Positions 52,229 to 61,835 of a DNA stretch of 64,000 bases are shown in pieces; positions within the stretch are counted from its first letter, which is position 1; each line of letters opens with the position of its first letter. The position numbers and the translations under genes were made by a program. This stretch comes from Belliella filtrata (GTDB taxonomy: Bacteria; Bacteroidota; Bacteroidia; Cytophagales; Cyclobacteriaceae). The stretch covers positions 1 through 64,000 of the forward strand of contig NZ_JAKZGP010000018.1 of NCBI RefSeq assembly GCF_022549775.1, given 5' to 3'. Below the pieces are notes generated by a model. It saw nothing but the letters and a program-made list of their open reading frames with translations. It was not told where the DNA came from and did no database searches.

Positions 52229-54658
52229 ATGAATAGATTATTACTCAATACAGTGGAGTTAAAAAAACTTCTCCTTCTGGCATTAAGCATTCTCATCAGC
52301 CTTCATTTACCCGAAAATGTAATGGCACAGCACCAAACCAATATGGGTGGTGTGGTGAAAAACAATAAAATGGAACCTTTACCATTTGTGAGCATAAAGC
52401 TAAAAAACACGGTGATTGGTACAACTACCAATGAAATGGGCTTTTTTGAAATCAAAGGGTTAAAACCTGGAAATTACATTTTGATTTTCTCTTATGTAGG
52501 CTATAAATCACAAGAGCGTGAGGTGGTCATAGGTACACATGAAACGTATCACCCAATTGAAGTTATACTTCAAGAGGATGGAAATCAGTTGACAGAAGTA
52601 GTAGTCAGCGACGGAAAGATAAATCCTTTTGATGGAAAGGCATCAGAATATCCAGCCAGAATGCCCTTATCAAATCTTGAAAACCCACAAGTTTATAATG
52701 TGGTCACCAAAGAATTGATGAGAGAGCAGCAAATTGTTGGTTTTGACGATGCATTAAAGAATGCTACTGGAGTTCATAAGCTCTGGAGTGCTACAGGAAG
52801 AGGGGGTGACGGTGCAGGATATTATTCCATGAGGGGCTTCAGTGTACAACCAAGCCTGATGAATGGTGTTGCAGGCATATCAAATGGTAGTCCAGACCCT
52901 GCCAATATAGAACAGATTGAAACAATTAAAGGACCTTCAGGAACCCTATTTGGTGGGAGTATTATTTCCTTTGGAGGTTTGATCAATATAGTCACCAAAA
53001 AACCTTACGAAGGCTTTGGAGGTGAAATTTCTTATACAGCAGGTACTTTTGGTCTAAACAGAATTACGGCTGATATCAATACACCTCTGGGTGACAATGA
53101 CAAAGTTCATTTACGGGTGAATACGGCTTACCATCATGAAAACAGCTTTTTAGATGCTGGGTTTAGGACAAGCAAATTTTTAGCTCCTTCCCTATCCTAT
53201 AAAGTAAATGAAAGGTTATCATTTTCAGTGCAAACAGAGTTTTATCAGGCTGAAAGTACCAATCCACTGATGATATTCCTCAACCGATCTAGACCTTTAA
53301 CAGCTAACTCCCCAGCGGGACTTGGACTAGATTTCAATAGGTCCTACACAAGTAATGACATTACTATACAAACCCCAACGACAAATATTTATGCACAAGC
53401 AAATTATAAAATTTCTTCTAAATGGACTTCTCAAACCAATGTCTCTAGAAGCCTAAGGCAGGCAGAAGGGTTTTACCAGTACTCCATGTTTGCTATGCCA
53501 GGAGACTCCTTACTAACAAGGTATGTCAGCCTTCAAGATTCCAAAAACTTAGTTACTACTATCCAACAAAATTTTATTGGAGACTTCAGTATTGGTTCAC
53601 TAAGAAATAGACTTGTCGTGGGCTTAGATTATTTCCATCAGCAAGGAATAAATAACAACTCAGCATACATTCCATTTGATACTGTTAGTACTTTAAGGGC
53701 AGATCCTAGATACATTCAACTTACCAGTTCTGCCCTAAATGCACGCTTAGCGAACAACCAAAACCCTTCTAAAACTGAAACCAATGTATACACCTACAGT
53801 GCCTATTTCTCAGATGTAATTAATTTGACTGAACGCATGATGGCCATGATGAGCCTGCGATTAGATAGGTTTGACAATAAAGGCTCATACAACCAAAGGA
53901 CGAATACCACAAGTGGAGAATACATGCAAACAGCCCTATCGCCAAAACTTGGTCTAGTTTATCAAGTCCTGAAAAAAAGGGCATCCATTTTTGGGAATTA
54001 TATGAATGGTTTTCAAAATGTTGCCCCAATCACTCAACCTGATGGATCTGTTGAAATTTTCAATCCGCAGCATGCTAATCAATGGGAGCTAGGGGTCAAA
54101 ACAGAACTTTTTGATGGTAAATTAACAGGAAGTGTTAGTTATTATGACATTTATGTCAAGAATGTAACCAGACCTGACCCAGAAAGAATTGGCTTTAATA
54201 TTCAGGATGGCAATATTTCCAGCAAAGGACTTGAATTTGAGGTGATTGCTAATCCAATCAATGGATTAAACATATTGCTTGGTTATACCCACAACGAGAG
54301 CAAAAATGATCGAACAGCTGAAGGGATCAATGGTCGACGTCCTGTATCAGCTGGTCCAGAAAACTTAGCAAATGCATGGGTCAGTTATCGCATCAGCAAT
54401 TCAAGACTTCAAGGTTTAGGCTTTGGGGCTGGCTTCAACTACGCCTCCGAAAACCACATCACCAATTCTCAAGCTACTGGAATTTTCACCCTACCAGCAT
54501 ATACCGTATTTGGATCAACTATGTTCTATGACACAACACACTACAGGTTAGGCCTTAAAATAGACAACCTTACCAATCAACAATATTGGGGAGGATGGAC
54601 GACCATAGAACCACAAATGCCAAGGAGAATCTTAGCTTCAATGGCTTTCAAATTTTAA
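52229..54658 (+). CDS. TonB-dependent siderophore receptor
   Basis: 809 residues. Signal peptide (about 14-33), carboxypeptidase-regulatory-like domain (about 37-115, VVKNNKMEPLPFVSIKLKNTVIGTTTNEMGFFEI), plug domain (about 160-270, ATGVHKLWSATGRGGDGAGYYSMRGFSVQPSLMNGVAG, GPSGTLFGGSIISFGGLINIVTKKP), and a barrel ending ...RRILASMAFKF with a final Phe. The plug motifs are those of the siderophore-receptor subfamily. The Fur-box-like palindrome at 52145 supports iron control. No SusD partner is adjacent. Substrate unknown. Confidence 0.88.
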   Translation: MNRLLLNTVELKKLLLLALSILISLHLPENVMAQHQTNMGGVVKNNKMEPLPFVSIKLKNTVIGTTTNEMGFFEIKGLKPGNYILIFSYVGYKSQEREVVIGTHETYHPIEVILQEDGNQLTEVVVSDGKINPFDGKASEYPARMPLSNLENPQVYNVVTKELMREQQIVGFDDALKNATGVHKLWSATGRGGDGAGYYSMRGFSVQPSLMNGVAGISNGSPDPANIEQIETIKGPSGTLFGGSIISFGGLINIVTKKPYEGFGGEISYTAGTFGLNRITADINTPLGDNDKVHLRVNTAYHHENSFLDAGFRTSKFLAPSLSYKVNERLSFSVQTEFYQAESTNPLMIFLNRSRPLTANSPAGLGLDFNRSYTSNDITIQTPTTNIYAQANYKISSKWTSQTNVSRSLRQAEGFYQYSMFAMPGDSLLTRYVSLQDSKNLVTTIQQNFIGDFSIGSLRNRLVVGLDYFHQQGINNNSAYIPFDTVSTLRADPRYIQLTSSALNARLANNQNPSKTETNVYTYSAYFSDVINLTERMMAMMSLRLDRFDNKGSYNQRTNTTSGEYMQTALSPKLGLVYQVLKKRASIFGNYMNGFQNVAPITQPDGSVEIFNPQHANQWELGVKTELFDGKLTGSVSYYDIYVKNVTRPDPERIGFNIQDGNISSKGLEFEVIANPINGLNILLGYTHNESKNDRTAEGINGRRPVSAGPENLANAWVSYRISNSRLQGLGFGAGFNYASENHITNSQATGIFTLPAYTVFGSTMFYDTTHYRLGLKIDNLTNQQYWGGWTTIEPQMPRRILASMAFKF

Positions 54659-54902
54659 AACAAGTTTGCTAAAACAAAGCAAGAAGCTTCACCATAGGTG
54701 CTAATCAACGCCATTTGAACCTTTCAAATTCAGGTTGAAGAAATTTGAATTTTGATTCGGACAAGCATTCTATGCTAAAACAATGATCAGTCTTTCTCTC
54801 AGGCAAAAGGTCGGTCGTCCCACACAAACTAATCCTTACTTCAACACTCACAAATAGCATACATAAAGCCATTATTTAGGTATGCGCTAAACATCCAAAA
54901 TC

Positions 54903-57281
54903 ATGAAAACCATTATAAAATTATTCTTAATTGGAATGATGTTGATCAATGGTACATCATCAATTGCCCAACAAGATGCATTTAATGTCACAGGGATTTT
55001 AAAATCAAAAGATACAAACCAGCCTGTTGCCTATGCCACAGTAATGCTTAGATCCAGTGAAACTCATGAAATGCTAGCTGGAACCACAAGTTTAGAAAAT
55101 GGTAGCTTTACGATCTCAACTACTTCCAAATCGTTTTACTTGGAGATCAGCTTCATTGGCTATACTACAAAAAAGGTTCAGCGCCCTAACACAAACTTAA
55201 ACGAAATAAATCTCGGTATTATCCTTATGGAAGAAGATAGCCAGACTTTGGATGAGGTGGTGATTCAAGGCGAAAGATCTCGTACAGAATTTCAATTGGA
55301 CAAGCGAGTTTTCAATGTTGGTCAAGACATCAGCAGTACAGGGGCTAGTGCATTGCAAATACTGAACAATATCCCTTCAGTAAGTGTCAATATTGAAGGA
55401 CAGATCAGCCTGCGAGGAAGTCAAGGTGTTCGCATTCTTATCAATGGTAAACCTTCCGTTCTAGCAAGTGAGCAAGGTAATATCATGGGCACCATCACTG
55501 CTGACATGATCGAAAGCATTGAAGTCATAACCAACCCTTCCGCCAAATACGAAGCTGAAGGTACTTCAGGCATCATCAACATTATCCTCAAAAAAGAAGG
55601 AGAGAAAAACTTAAATGGTTCCATTACCCTCAACACAGGGATTCCAAACAATCACAGCCTTGGTCTAAGTCTCAACAAAAGAACAGATAAAGTCAACCTT
55701 TTTGCTCAATTGGGTGTCGGCTACCGAACCTTTCCACATCACAATGAGACTTTGAATAGGGAAATTGTAAACAACTCAGAACTACACACACTGAGTGATA
55801 GAGACTTCAAAGAGGAGTTTTATAACTTGATACTTGGAACTGACTATCGGGTCAATAACTCAACAGTCATCAGTCTTTCAGGCCAATTTGCTTATGAAAA
55901 GGAGACCACTGATTCCAAAAATGATTATACACTAAAGAATTTAGAGGGGACAATTACTGATATTTGGTCCAGAAAAGAAGATTCCTATGCAGACAACCCG
56001 AAATGGCAAGGAGAATTTCAAGTCAAAAAGGATTTTGACGAGTCAGGCGATCACAGCCTCTTGGCCAGTGCCACAGGGGCATTCTTCCGCAAAGATCAGG
56101 TCTCAGATTTTCAAAACAGTACTATCCTAGGAGACAGACCCGATGCTCTACAAAAATTGAATACAGATTATAAAGAAGGCATCTATACCTTTAAATTAGA
56201 TTACACTAGGCCATTTTCATCCTATTATGAGCTTGAAACAGGAACACAGTATGTTATCAATGGCGTATCCAACGACTTTGCTGTCCTTGATCAGCATGAA
56301 GGCGAGTGGATTCCGGATCCAAATTTCACAAATGTATTTGTGTTCGATCAGGATGTATTGGGACTCTATAGTACCATTTCCAGAGAGAAAGACAAATGGG
56401 GAGCAAAACTTGGGTTACGTTTCGAATATACAGCTCAGGATACCCGACTTGAAGAAACACAAGAGAACAATAGACAACGCTATGGTGATCTCTTCCCTAC
56501 GGTGCATACTTCCTACAAATTTTCAGACAAATACTCCCTGCAGGCGGGCTACTCTGCAAGAATATTCCGACCAGGGCTCTGGGAGTTGAATCCTTTTTTT
56601 GCTTTGCAGGACAATTTCAACATCTATACAGGCAATCCAAACTTAGTGCCTGAATACACTGATTCTTATGAAGTGACCTCAATCTACCATTTGGACAAAG
56701 TATCTTTCAATATAGGTGTATACCAGCGCATTACTACCAATGTAATAGAAGAAGTGTTGACTGTGGAAGACAATATAAGCATTAGAAAACCAGATAATGT
56801 AGGCCGAAGCCGAACGACAGGCTTAGAATTCAACAGCAAATACACCCCATGGGACTGGGCTACAATCGATATTGACTTGAACTACAATGCTTTTTCCAGA
56901 AAAGGTACTTATAAGCAAGAAACTTTTGAGTTTTCTGGTAACCGTTGGACTTCAAGGGCTATGGGAAAGGTAAAATTACCAGCAAACTTTGACTTGGAAG
57001 CTGCCTGGACATATGAATCTGCCTATGAAACCCTGCAACTTGATATACTGGACAATTACTTCTTAGACTTAGGCTTGCGCAAAAAACTACTCAAGGGTAA
57101 GGCAGTAGCAAATTTAAGCGTTAGAGATGTATTTGCGACCAGAAGGTTTAGGGCTGTTTCATCTCGAGAAGACCTTGAATTCAACCGACTTGGTATGTCT
57201 GGAAGGTTTATCACTTTAGGAATCAGTTACGGCATTGGTAAAGGAGATGCCATGGAATTCTCTGGGCAAAAGCGATTTTAA
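54903..57281 (+). CDS. Outer-membrane beta-barrel protein with regulatory-like N-terminal domain
   Basis: 792 residues. A signal peptide (about 1-22) and a carboxypeptidase-regulatory-like domain (about 27-110) are followed by a short plug-like stretch (GASALQILNNIPSVSVNIEGQISLRGSQGVRILINGKPSVL) and a barrel of the OMP_b-brl family with the C-terminal strand LGISYGIGKGDAMEF. This is the 'outer membrane beta-barrel family protein' group rather than a classical siderophore receptor. It lies between two siderophore-type receptors on the same strand, with gaps of 244 and 148 bases, so it may have its own promoter. No Fur box was seen in front. Confidence 0.83.
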   Translation: MKTIIKLFLIGMMLINGTSSIAQQDAFNVTGILKSKDTNQPVAYATVMLRSSETHEMLAGTTSLENGSFTISTTSKSFYLEISFIGYTTKKVQRPNTNLNEINLGIILMEEDSQTLDEVVIQGERSRTEFQLDKRVFNVGQDISSTGASALQILNNIPSVSVNIEGQISLRGSQGVRILINGKPSVLASEQGNIMGTITADMIESIEVITNPSAKYEAEGTSGIINIILKKEGEKNLNGSITLNTGIPNNHSLGLSLNKRTDKVNLFAQLGVGYRTFPHHNETLNREIVNNSELHTLSDRDFKEEFYNLILGTDYRVNNSTVISLSGQFAYEKETTDSKNDYTLKNLEGTITDIWSRKEDSYADNPKWQGEFQVKKDFDESGDHSLLASATGAFFRKDQVSDFQNSTILGDRPDALQKLNTDYKEGIYTFKLDYTRPFSSYYELETGTQYVINGVSNDFAVLDQHEGEWIPDPNFTNVFVFDQDVLGLYSTISREKDKWGAKLGLRFEYTAQDTRLEETQENNRQRYGDLFPTVHTSYKFSDKYSLQAGYSARIFRPGLWELNPFFALQDNFNIYTGNPNLVPEYTDSYEVTSIYHLDKVSFNIGVYQRITTNVIEEVLTVEDNISIRKPDNVGRSRTTGLEFNSKYTPWDWATIDIDLNYNAFSRKGTYKQETFEFSGNRWTSRAMGKVKLPANFDLEAAWTYESAYETLQLDILDNYFLDLGLRKKLLKGKAVANLSVRDVFATRRFRAVSSREDLEFNRLGMSGRFITLGISYGIGKGDAMEFSGQKRF

Positions 57282-57447
57282 TCACTAAGTAGGTAAATCT
57301 AAAAAATACGCTTATACCCTCTCTATTAAATGCAGTTCAGTTGTTCTGCATGCCGCATTTTATAGGAGAATTTAAACGACTCAACTGGTGGATACAGTAA
57401 GCCCAAAACCAATTTTCCACTAACCCTCAATGCTAACTCATACAAAA

Positions 57448-59817
57448 ATGAAGACATTAATTTGCAGTCTGCCGACAGCAGACAGGAAATCATTTGCTAT
57501 CTACTTAATAATTTTGATCAATTTTATATGGATATCAAATAGTCAAGCCCAGCAAAACACAGCCAAAATCCAAGGAAAAGTGCTCACTGATAAAGGACTT
57601 CCCATACCCTTTGCCAATGTCTATCTCAAAGACAAAAACAAAGGTGCACTCACCGATGAAGAAGGTCATTTTACTATTGATCAAGTATCCCCAGGGAAAT
57701 ACATTTTAGTTATCTCCCATTTGGGTTATGCAACAAAAGAAATCCAACTCAAACTGGAAAATGGACAGACACTGAAGGTCCCAGCTGTAAGTCTTCTGGA
57801 AAACGGCAGTGACCTGTTGGAATTTACCTTGACTGACTCCAAGATAAATCCATTGGCCAACAAAAAGACAGACTATGTTGCCCGTATGCCATTGGAGAAT
57901 TTGGAGAACCCGCAAATTTACAATGTGGTGAGCAAAGAACTGATAAAGGAGCAGGTCATCACAGACATCGGGGAGACTGTCAGAAATGCACCTGGCGTAG
58001 TTCCCATCACCTATGCATCCGGTGGATTTGGGACAACATTCAGGGGATTCAGTACAGGAATCAATGCCAGAAATGGCATGGAAGCGGCCACGGGTCGATC
58101 CAGTCTTGACATTGCAAATGTTGAGCGAATTGAAATATTGAAAGGCCCATCTGCAACATTGTTTGGTGCCAATGTATCTTCTTTTGGAGGAGTAGTCAAC
58201 TTGGTGACAAAAGCGCCTATGGAAGAAAGGCAAACCGAAATTACCTATACAACAGGAAGCTTTAACCTGCACCGCATTACAGCAGACGTAAATACGCCGT
58301 TAAATGAAGATAATACAGTGTTACTACGGGTTAATACAGCCCTGAACCGTGAAAAAAGTTTTATGGATTATGGTTTCAACAATACCTTCATCATTGCTCC
58401 GAGTTTGTTGTACAAGGCTTCTGAGCGACTAACTATAACCTTGGACATGGAATATTTCAATGCAAACAGTACCAGACCGCAATATTCCAGGTATGCCCCC
58501 AACGCTGGAATTACCAGCCCAAGACAACTTCAAATTGATTATAGAACATCCCTATACCATGAAGATGCAGACTCACAAACTGCCGCAACAAAGCTATTTG
58601 CTCAAGCCAAATACCAACTGGGTAAAAACTGGACTTCCACCACTTTGTTTTCCTTCCTCAATGAAGATGTCAAGTATAGTTACCAGGCTCAGCCAACATG
58701 GATCTCCCCAACTGAAGTCGCCAGATCGGTTGGCATGTGGGGGCCCATCTATGCAAACTACACCAACTTCCAGCAAAACTTTAACGGTGAATTCCAGACA
58801 GGTAACATTGACCACAAAGTACTTATAGGTGCTAATCTGAGGGCATTTGATTCCAGAAGTGAATACTCCACAACAGATGGTTTTATTGATACTGTCAATG
58901 TAACCAATGATTTCAGACCACTTAGAAGATTTGAAATGGATTCGCAATTGATACCGAGATTTTTCCCAGGCTGGCATAGCCACAATGATCTTACGCACAG
59001 TGCATACATCGCAGATGTCATTCAATTAACAGACCGCTTATCCACTATGCTAAGCTTAAGATTGGATCATTTCAAAAGACCTGATGACGACGATGTTGCC
59101 GGCTTTGAGCAGACAGCCTTAGCACCTAAGGTAGGGATTGTTTACCAAGTGCTAAAAGACAGGGTTTCTGTGTTCGGTAACTACATGAGCGGATTCCAAA
59201 ATCAGGCTCCCAGGATGCAGCCAAACGGCCAACAATTATCCATAAACCCAGTTTTTGCCACCCAATCCGAGGGAGGTATCAAAGCAGAACTATTTGAAAA
59301 AAGACTAAGTACTACAATCAGCTATTACCATATTGCCATAGAAAATGCAGTCCGGGTAAATGCTGACGGTTTTGCAGTACAAGATGGCCAACAGGTAAGT
59401 AAAGGGCTGGATATAGAAGTCATTGCCAATCCCATTGCTGGCCTGAACCTAATCGCTGGCTATGCCTACAATGACAACAGGATAATCAGAGCAAGTGACG
59501 AATCCATTGAAGGCAACAAGGCCAATGATGCACCTGAGCACGTGGCAAATTTCTGGGCTTCCTACAGCTTCCAGCATAGATTGAAAGGCTTTGGGCTGGG
59601 GCTCGGAGGTAACCATGTAGGAAGCTCCTTCATGTTTACTGACAATGTATTTACCATTCCTTCCTATACCCTATTGAATGCAACTGCATTTTATGAGCAG
59701 GGAAATTGGAGAGTTGCTCTAAAGTTAAACAACATCACCAATGAGCAATATTGGTCATTTTTGGGCGTAGCTCAGGCACCTACTAACTATATGGCGAACT
59801 TGAGCCTCAGGTTTTGA
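57448..59817 (+). CDS. TonB-dependent siderophore receptor, second copy
   Basis: The start is set at Met 57448 (MKTLICSLPTADRKSF), close to a hydrophobic segment (about 17-35); the ATG at 57430 is an alternative. About 789 residues with a carboxypeptidase-regulatory-like domain (about 39-115), plug (about 160-260, including GPSATLFGANVSSFGGVVNLVTKAP) and barrel ending in LSLRF. The plug and domain blocks match the 52229 receptor (ENPQIYNVVSKELIKEQVI versus ENPQVYNVVTKELMREQQI), so these are diverged duplicates. Probably recognises a different siderophore. Confidence 0.87.
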   Translation: MKTLICSLPTADRKSFAIYLIILINFIWISNSQAQQNTAKIQGKVLTDKGLPIPFANVYLKDKNKGALTDEEGHFTIDQVSPGKYILVISHLGYATKEIQLKLENGQTLKVPAVSLLENGSDLLEFTLTDSKINPLANKKTDYVARMPLENLENPQIYNVVSKELIKEQVITDIGETVRNAPGVVPITYASGGFGTTFRGFSTGINARNGMEAATGRSSLDIANVERIEILKGPSATLFGANVSSFGGVVNLVTKAPMEERQTEITYTTGSFNLHRITADVNTPLNEDNTVLLRVNTALNREKSFMDYGFNNTFIIAPSLLYKASERLTITLDMEYFNANSTRPQYSRYAPNAGITSPRQLQIDYRTSLYHEDADSQTAATKLFAQAKYQLGKNWTSTTLFSFLNEDVKYSYQAQPTWISPTEVARSVGMWGPIYANYTNFQQNFNGEFQTGNIDHKVLIGANLRAFDSRSEYSTTDGFIDTVNVTNDFRPLRRFEMDSQLIPRFFPGWHSHNDLTHSAYIADVIQLTDRLSTMLSLRLDHFKRPDDDDVAGFEQTALAPKVGIVYQVLKDRVSVFGNYMSGFQNQAPRMQPNGQQLSINPVFATQSEGGIKAELFEKRLSTTISYYHIAIENAVRVNADGFAVQDGQQVSKGLDIEVIANPIAGLNLIAGYAYNDNRIIRASDESIEGNKANDAPEHVANFWASYSFQHRLKGFGLGLGGNHVGSSFMFTDNVFTIPSYTLLNATAFYEQGNWRVALKLNNITNEQYWSFLGVAQAPTNYMANLSLRF

Positions 59818-59946
59818 GGCAGCTGCATTAATAACATTTAGCCTTCAGGTACATTACCCCTCCTATTCAGCATAAGCAATCAACATTGCGGGATTTGGCC
59901 CGAAATAAAGTGCATCTATTAACTATCAAACTTCATAGAAAAATGT

Positions 59947-59967
59947 TATTTAAAATTATTCTAAATA
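59947..59967. promoter_or_regulatory. Fur-box-like 21-bp palindrome in front of the small Cys protein
   Basis: Same sequence as the 52145 box except for one base, with flanking CATAGAAAAA upstream also shared. A TATATTTG -7-like element starts 27 bases later (59994), the same distance as at 52145. Confidence 0.7.
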
Positions 59968-60038
59968 ATACAACAAGCAGGAATGATTCTTCTTATATTT
60001 GTTTTTATTAATACTTAATCTAAATAAAAACAAATGGT

Positions 60039-60365
60039 ATGGGCACATGTAAAACTGAAGTCATTCTTATGAGAGAAGGGTTTATACTAACCCGTTGTGA
60101 ACATTGTGACAAGTACAGCTTATTGTACAACCAAATCATGATACAAATGAACGCGCTTGATTTTGAAGCATTCACCCAGTATGTGTCATACATAGAATTT
60201 GAGTTGCACTACTTCCCCTTCTTTGACGGTATTGACAGGGTTTTGCTAGAGACTTTTGATCCTTCCATTCAATTTACCTTAAAGGAAGAAGAATTCTATA
60301 GGCTAAAAGGCTTCCTTGAAGAAGCAAAAATTCAACTTGCTATTTCCTCATTACTCAAACAATAA
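60039..60365 (+). CDS. Small cytoplasmic protein with CxxC, DUF6686-like
   Basis: 108 residues without signal or membrane segments. It starts MGTCKTEVILMREGFILTRCEHCDKYSLLYNQIM, with a Cys pair (C-E-H-C) and a further Cys near the start, then a helical second half (FYRLKGFLEEAKIQLAISSLL). The pattern resembles the DUF6686 small proteins of Bacteroidota often found at iron genes; the family name is tentative. It starts 38 bases after a -7-like element that follows the Fur-type box, and is 27 bases upstream of the DUF4198 gene, so it is the first gene of that operon. Confidence 0.75.
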   Translation: MGTCKTEVILMREGFILTRCEHCDKYSLLYNQIMIQMNALDFEAFTQYVSYIEFELHYFPFFDGIDRVLLETFDPSIQFTLKEEEFYRLKGFLEEAKIQLAISSLLKQ

Positions 60366-60391
60366 TTACTAAATAAATCACAAAAGAAAAT

Positions 60392-61090
60392 ATGAAAAAG
60401 AAAATCAACCTTCTACTGTTTACTTTCCTCGCATTTGTAGGAAGTGCATGGTCTCATGCTTTATGGATAGAGACAGACGCAAACGGTCAGCTCAATATCA
60501 AACAAGAAATTAAAATATTCTATGGAGAGTATGCCGAACAACATATTGAACCTATAGCTGATTGGTATTCGGATGTAAAAAACTTTGATCTTTGGTTGGT
60601 CACTCCTTCTGGAAAAAAACAAAAGATAGAAACCAGTCCGTTGGAGAATCACTATTTGGCATATTTCACACCAACTGAAGAAGGATTGCATCAAATATTC
60701 ATCAGCCATGAGGCCAAGGACTTAGGAGGAAAAACCCTCTATCAGTTTAATACCACAAGTATCGTAAAAGTTGGAAATACCAAAAATAAACTTAATCATG
60801 AGCACTTAAACATAGACTTAAAACTTATTCCTCATGATAAAAATAATTTCACCGTGTATTTTAAAGGAACACCTGAGCCCAATGTCGCAGTTGAACTTAC
60901 AGGCCCTTCTGGTTGGACAAAGGTTTTCCAATCTGATGCCAATGGAAAGATATCGCTAGAAACCCCTTGGGAGGGCAGCTACATGCTAGAGGCTACAAAA
61001 AGCACCAAAGAATCAGGAGAACATCATGAAAATGCTTATGAAAGTGTCTGGAGATGTGCAACATTTAAGATTGCCTCACTTTTTAATTGA
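60392..61090 (+). CDS. DUF4198-type exported protein
   Basis: 232 residues. Signal peptide (about 1-21, LLLFTFLAFVGSAWSHALWIE), with the mature protein starting at the SHALWIE block typical of DUF4198 proteins (periplasmic metal-related proteins, often next to nickel/cobalt or iron uptake genes). Two beta-rich domains follow (YFTPTEEGLHQIFISHEAKDL; VAVELTGPSGWTKVFQSDANGKISLETPWEGSYML). It is in the operon headed by the Fur-type box. A GC-rich hairpin follows the stop. Confidence 0.8.
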   Translation: MKKKINLLLFTFLAFVGSAWSHALWIETDANGQLNIKQEIKIFYGEYAEQHIEPIADWYSDVKNFDLWLVTPSGKKQKIETSPLENHYLAYFTPTEEGLHQIFISHEAKDLGGKTLYQFNTTSIVKVGNTKNKLNHEHLNIDLKLIPHDKNNFTVYFKGTPEPNVAVELTGPSGWTKVFQSDANGKISLETPWEGSYMLEATKSTKESGEHHENAYESVWRCATFKIASLFN

Positions 61091-61101
61091 TCTTTTACTT
61101 T

Positions 61102-61126
61102 CCCGCAAGTTTGACATGCTTGCGGG
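61102..61126 (+). terminator. Hairpin after the DUF4198 gene
   Basis: CCCGCAAG / CTTGCGGG arms (8 bp) with a 9-base loop, 11 bases after the stop. No clean T-run follows (ATACCCTCTTTG), so it could be partial termination or an mRNA-stability stem. Confidence 0.55.
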
Positions 61127-61203
61127 ATACCCTCTTTGTCAGTCAAAATAACCCTATTCTTCTTCAAAATATAATTATCATAGATACAAACCATACTTTG
61201 AAA

Positions 61204-61533
61204 ATGTATACAATCATGATTACAATCACGGCTTTGGGTTTCTTACTAAATTACCTTAGCTCAAAAAGAATAGTCATTCCTTCAAATATAAAACTAGTTT
61301 CCTGGTCTCAAGATAATCCATTGAAAAGCAGATTGATAGGCATCAGCATATTGATCATTTCTTTGATTACCCACATCTATCATTTGGGAGTAGGGTCAGG
61401 TTCCCTGTCTTTTATTTTGACACTGATGTTAACAGGTAGTTTGGTAATCTTATTAAGCCCCTTAGAGATCTTTGGTTTGAAGAACCTTTCCTTAATCTTT
61501 ATTATCAGTTTGAGTTTTGAAACATTGCTTTAA
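61204..61533 (+). CDS. Small membrane protein, DUF3325-like
   Basis: Start chosen at ATG 61204 (MYTIMITITALGFLLNYLSSKR); the longer reading frame from 61087 runs through the hairpin after DUF4198 and lacks a membrane-like start. 109 residues with three helices (about 3-17, 41-60, 64-84) and a shorter fourth. The arrangement before a DUF3649-like gene and a PepSY protein is that of the DUF3325-DUF3649-PepSY trio seen in ferric-siderophore operons, which is the main support for the family call. Confidence 0.65.
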   Translation: MYTIMITITALGFLLNYLSSKRIVIPSNIKLVSWSQDNPLKSRLIGISILIISLITHIYHLGVGSGSLSFILTLMLTGSLVILLSPLEIFGLKNLSLIFIISLSFETLL

Positions 61534-61538
61534 TTGCT

Positions 61539-61835
61539 ATGCCCGCAAATAAAAAACACCTTTCATCTTGGAGCCAACGTATCCTGAAAATTACAGCAGG
61601 TCTTATAGGTGGTTATGGCGTAACGACCTCTTTATTCATTGCCTTATCCTTTTGGCTTGATCATGTGAATATGCTCATGAGTCTTCGATTTGCTGGCTTT
61701 CTATTGTGGGCATTTTTAATGGTATTTGCTTTCCTTTCAAAAAACGCATGGAAGATTTGGGGATTGTATTTGATACTCACCCTACTATTTACATTAGGTA
61801 TCTATTTAGGACAAACTTATAGCCCCATCTTATGA
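61539..61835 (+). CDS. Small membrane protein, DUF3649-like
   Basis: 98 residues with three helices (about 15-37, 45-65, 72-90). The pattern RILKITAGLIGGYGVTTSLFIALSFWL resembles the DUF3649 family. It sits 6 bases after the DUF3325-like gene and its stop overlaps the PepSY start by 4 bases, so all three are translationally coupled. In known operons these proteins assist the inner-membrane siderophore reductase. Confidence 0.72.
   Translation: MPANKKHLSSWSQRILKITAGLIGGYGVTTSLFIALSFWLDHVNMLMSLRFAGFLLWAFLMVFAFLSKNAWKIWGLYLILTLLFTLGIYLGQTYSPIL

Noticed and set aside
58594-59025. 143-codon minus-strand ORF inside the second siderophore receptor
   Set aside because: Shadow frame of a conserved coding region; Cys- and Ser-rich composition typical of antisense frames.
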